DNA from: Sulfitobacter mediterraneus
Lineage (GTDB): Bacteria > Pseudomonadota > Alphaproteobacteria > Rhodobacterales > Rhodobacteraceae
Assembly (NCBI RefSeq): GCF_016801775.1
Contig: NZ_CP069006.1
Location: 1 to 64,000, forward strand
Length of the DNA stretch: 64,000 nucleotides
Direction of reading: 5' to 3'
Below, one piece after another: positions 60,223 through 64,000 of this stretch. The stretch's first letter is position 1, and every line of letters starts with the position of its first letter. A program made the translations under genes and the position numbers. The notes beneath the pieces were generated by a model. It searched no databases, was not told the DNA's origin, and was given only the letters and a program-made list of their open reading frames with translations.

Positions 60223-61922
60223 ACTGCGATGACACCAGAAGCGGCGGTGCATCACGTCATTACAACAGATCCAGTTTTTGAAGTTGGGCTGGCAGAGGTG
60301 CGCGGCGTCACGTTCCGCGCGTTCAAGAACATTCCCGGCACTGTGCCTGCGTTGATGGCGGCAGGGCATGCGCGGCATGGCGATGGCGCCTGGGACTATC
60401 TGGCCTATTGCGACGAGACCCTTACCTATGACCAGTTCTGCGCCGCCGTGCATCGGCAGGCGGATGCGCTGATCCAGCAATTGGGCGTGAAGCAGGGCGA
60501 CCGGGTGGCCATTGCCATGCGCAATTATCCCGAGCTGTTGATCATGACTTTGGCGATCTCCTCCATCGGGGCGGTGGTCGTGTTTGTGAACGCATGGTGG
60601 ACCACCGAGGAGCTGGATTACGCCCTGCGCGACAGTGCAGCCAAGGTGATCTTTGCCGATGGCCCGCGGCTTGAGCGGATGTTGCCATTGCAAAAAGAAC
60701 TGGGGCTGACACTGGTTGGCGTGCGCGACGGTGAAGGCAAGGGCGATCACAGTTTTGCCGATCTGGACGCCGCCGCCACAACCAGCGCCGCGCCACAGGT
60801 TGCCATTGATACGGACGACGATTTTGCCGTTATGTATTCCTCCGGCACAACCGGCCATCCCAAGGGCGTGGTGCAAACCCACCGCAGCGCGGTGAACGCG
60901 GTCTTTAGTTGGCTGATGCAGTCGGTTGTGGCGCCGCTGATCGACCCGCCCGCGCCAGATGCACCTCCGCCGCCGCGCCCTTCGGCGCTGGTGGTGACGC
61001 CGCTGTTTCATGTGACCGCCACGCATCCGCTGTTTTTGCTGAGCCTGCCTGCGGGGGCCAAGATCACGATGATGCACAAATGGGATGCGGCCGAGGCCGT
61101 GCGCCTGATCCGCGACAATGACATCACCCGCTTTCTCGGGGTACCCACGCAATCGGCGGAACTGATGATCGCCGCCCGCGAAATGGGCGAGGCCCTGCCA
61201 ACGCTGGATTATATCGGATCGGGCGGGGCCAAACGGCCCGCTGCGCAGGTCTCGCAACTGGTCGAAGCCTTTCCAAACGCAGGCGTGGCAACCGGATGGG
61301 GCATGACCGAGACCAATGCCTTGGGCATCGGCATGATCGGGGAGGACTACGCCGCCCGCCCCGAAAGCGCTGGGAAGTTGCATCCGCCCGTACAAGAGCT
61401 GCGGTTTCTCGATGACGACGGCAACGATGTGCCGGTGGGACAAATGGGCGAGATCACGGTCAAAAGCCCGGCCAACATGCGCTGTTACCTGAACAAACCA
61501 GAGGCCACCGCCGAGGTGCTTCAGGATGGCTGGCTGCGCACCGGTGATCTGGGCACGATTGACGCCGATGGCTATGTCACCATTCACGACCGCAAAAAAA
61601 ATATCATCATCCGGGGGGGCGAAAACATTGCCTGTCTGGATGTTGAGGGCGCGCTGCACCGCCATCCCGATGTGCTGGAGGCCGCCGCGTTTTCCGTGCC
61701 TGATGACCGTTTGGGAGAGACCGTCGGCGCTGCTGTGCAACTGCGCAATGGTGCCAGCCTGTCCCATGCGGATATGGCGGCGTTTCTGGACGGGCATCTC
61801 GCCAAATTTAAGATACCCACGCATCTTTGGGCACAGCGCGACGTGCTGACCCGTGGTGCGACTGACAAAATTGACCGGCGCGCGATCCGTGCGGCCTGTC
61901 TGGACAACCAAGAGGCCAAGAT

Positions 61923-61926
<4 letters not shown>
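60220..61926 (+). CDS. AMP-dependent acyl-CoA synthetase/ligase
   Basis: The 568-residue enzyme activates a carboxylic acid to its CoA thioester through an acyl-adenylate. The AMP-binding signature YSSGTTGHPKGVVQTHRS (about residue 205), GWGMTETNALG, TGDLGTIDADGYVTIHDRKK and the C-terminal catalytic Lys in GATDKIDRRAI are all present. Chain-length or aromatic preference cannot be told. The operon partners indicate beta-oxidation of the product. ATG 60220 is used; 60229 is possible. Confidence 0.87.
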
Positions 61927-63211
<1,285 letters not shown>

Positions 63212-63215
<4 letters not shown>

Positions 63216-63991
63216 GTTACGAATTCATCAAGACCGAGAAACAGGGGCATATTCTGATTGTCACTATGAACCGCCCTGATGTCTACAACGCGGTGCATGT
63301 GGATATGCACAACGAGATGGCCGATTGCTGGGACGCTTTTGCCGCAGATCAGGATCTCTGGGTTGCGGTTCTGACTGGCGCGGGGGACAAGGCGTTTTCT
63401 GCGGGCAACGATCTTAAGGCCACGGCGGCGGGCGGCTCCAAGAAAGAGATGACACCATCAGGCTTTGCCGGCCTGTCCGCGCGTTTCGATCTGGAAAAAC
63501 CGATCATCGCCGCCGTCAACGGTTTTGCCATGGGCGGCGGCTTTGAAACCGCGCTGAGCTGCGACATTATTCTGGCCTCCGAGAACGCCAAGTTTGCCTT
63601 GCCTGAAGTGAAAGTCGGCTTTTTCGCCGCCGCCTCCGGTGTGCAGCGCCTGTCGCGCTATATCGGCCGTTTGGCCGCGCAGGAGTTGATGTACACCGGC
63701 CGGACCATCAGTGCGGCGGAAGCCCTCGAATTGGGCTGCGTCAACGCGGTGCATCCCCATGACGAGCTGATGGAAAAAGCCATGGAAAAAGCCGAACAGC
63801 TTTGTTCTGTCTCGCCCTCTGCGGTCAAGGCGACGAAACGGGTGCTCAACGATATGTACGCCCGCGACGGCATGCAGCAAAGCATTGGTTATTCCCGCGA
63901 AGTGATCGCCGATCTGTCCAAAACCGAAGATTTCAAAGAAGGCGTGAACGCCTTTGTCGAGAAACGCGCACCCCAATGGGTGAACAAGTAA
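63212..63991 (+). CDS. Enoyl-CoA hydratase (crotonase family)
   Basis: The 259-residue protein has VNGFAMGGGFETALSCDI with the first catalytic Glu (GFETAL) and FALPEVKVGFFAAASGVQRL with the second (LPEVKVG). It likely performs the hydration step of beta-oxidation between the ligase and the 3-hydroxyacyl-CoA dehydrogenase of the same operon. It ends 9 bases before the window edge, so further operon genes may follow. Confidence 0.87.
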
Positions 63992-64000
63992 ACCACGCCA

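Overview
The window looks like DNA from a marine alphaproteobacterium of the Rhodobacterales (Roseobacter group). The evidence is a RepABC replication module with a plasmid ScpB/DUF1403 pair, Opp/Dpp and Liv transporters, a DmdC-like acyl-CoA dehydrogenase, aerobic HemF, a small soluble cytochrome c, and strong G/C preference at third codon positions in the right half. No rRNA, tRNA or CRISPR array was recognised. The window cannot show whether this is one extrachromosomal replicon (plasmid or chromid), a chromosome with an integrated RepABC plasmid, or an assembly joined at an insertion sequence.

Layout. 1-3 kb: the C-terminus of a prepilin peptidase, a gene-poor stretch with three consecutive near-perfect hairpins, and a nucleotidyltransferase-fold gene. 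3.1-7.6 kb: a giant secreted Calx-beta/RTX/DUF4214 protein made of five tandem units of exactly 711 nt. 7.8-17.8 kb: an eight-gene minus-strand operon (dipeptide-type ABC importer, RpiR regulator, and P1, C45 and M42 hydrolases) with a divergent M55 D-aminopeptidase, which reads as a D-amino-acid peptide or peptidoglycan-peptide import and cleavage system. 17.9-27.5 kb: plasmid backbone, with a transposase remnant, ScpB-DUF1403, a tyrosine recombinase, ParDE, a decayed serine resolvase, repA-repB-ctRNA-repC, twin parS-like palindromes and a RES-Xre toxin-antitoxin pair. 27.8-28.6 kb: an 809-bp IS6-family element.

28.6-37.7 kb: a second RpiR-led peptide ABC operon ending in an M81 (MlrC-type) metallopeptidase, divergent from a D-amino-acid-oxidase-like flavoprotein. 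37.8-46.8 kb: idi, a cytochrome c, a Liv-type importer operon carrying a thioesterase and a RidA protein with a MarR regulator, hemF and a DUF1045 gene. 47-48.9 kb: a CapD/WbpM-type nucleotide-sugar enzyme. 48.9-58.8 kb: crotonase, DmdC-like acyl-CoA dehydrogenase, AraC regulator, AceE/transketolase-like E1, OsmC, two Cys/Met-metabolism PLP lyases and an Lrp regulator, suggesting sulfur amino acid catabolism through a 2-oxoacid to an acyl-CoA. 58.9-60 kb: an IS30-family element. 60.2-64 kb: an acyl-CoA ligase, 3-hydroxyacyl-CoA dehydrogenase and enoyl-CoA hydratase operon behind a palindromic operator candidate.

The most interesting material is the pair of RpiR-controlled unusual-peptide operons on either side of the RepABC block, the regulatory anatomy of that replicon (ctRNA hairpin, repA-upstream motif, twin parS), the exact-period Calx-beta array, and several well-formed palindromic operators with recognisable promoters.
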